A stretch of 6,460 nucleotides of DNA from Gemmatimonadota bacterium (GTDB lineage Bacteria; Gemmatimonadota; Gemmatimonadetes; Gemmatimonadales; GWC2-71-9). Positions 6,435 to 6,460 of the stretch are shown here, in pieces. The stretch's first letter is position 1, and every line of letters starts with the position of its first letter. The stretch is taken from positions 1-6,460 of the forward strand of contig JAGGAG010000141.1 of the NCBI GenBank assembly GCA_017889745.1. The letters run 5' to 3'. The notes under the pieces are model-generated. The model had not been told where the DNA came from, made no database searches, and saw only the letters and a list, made by a program, of their open reading frames with translations. The translations under genes were made by a program, and so were the position numbers.

Positions 6435-6460
6435 GGATGGAAGTGGCGCGATCAACCAGC

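Noticed and set aside
6435..6455. TTG start for the PLD-like protein at 6455
   Set aside because: It is possible because the frame is open to the window edge, but ATG codons at 6434 and 6419 give an equally good or better signal peptide. The upstream sequence needed to decide is outside the window.

Overview
The window is GC-rich DNA from a Gram-negative bacterium with an outer membrane. It encodes a lipoprotein with a lipobox, a beta-barrel protein ending in Phe, and a large exported protein with a Sec signal peptide. The base composition and these protein types would fit Gemmatimonadota or another GC-rich diderm phylum. That placement is an inference from style, not from a marker gene.

Left part (1-420): a free-standing tRNA-Ile(GAT) gene on the minus strand (197-270), with its own sigma70-like promoter just upstream (285-313) and a hairpin terminator just downstream (148-181). 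A 132-bp segment is present twice in direct orientation, 1-132 and 278-409, with 9 mismatches (about 93% identity). The second copy is the tRNA promoter region. The first copy is placed as if it drove another minus-strand tRNA starting about 7 bp beyond the left edge. The second copy also forms the upstream region of the divergent lipoprotein gene, and only that copy has a TATATT -10-like box facing it.

Middle (421-1080): a plus-strand gene for a 200-residue DUF4136-type lipoprotein with a Gly/Tyr-rich insert. It ends at a strong bidirectional terminator shared with the convergent operon on the other strand.

Right part (1097-6434, minus strand): a two-gene operon read from right to left with 22 bp between the genes. 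The first gene encodes an exported protein of about 1040 residues: signal peptide, a segment that looks like a small beta-barrel, a helical middle region, and a C-terminal two-half phospholipase D (HKD) domain. The first HKD motif is complete. The second has its HxK and GSxN parts separated by about 75 residues. The second gene encodes a 730-residue outer-membrane beta-barrel protein resembling the Omp85/DUF5686 group. Together they suggest an outer-membrane phospholipid-processing or surface-export module, in which a PLD-family enzyme works with a partner barrel. This pairing is the most interesting content of the window. Its function is inferred from domains and gene order only.
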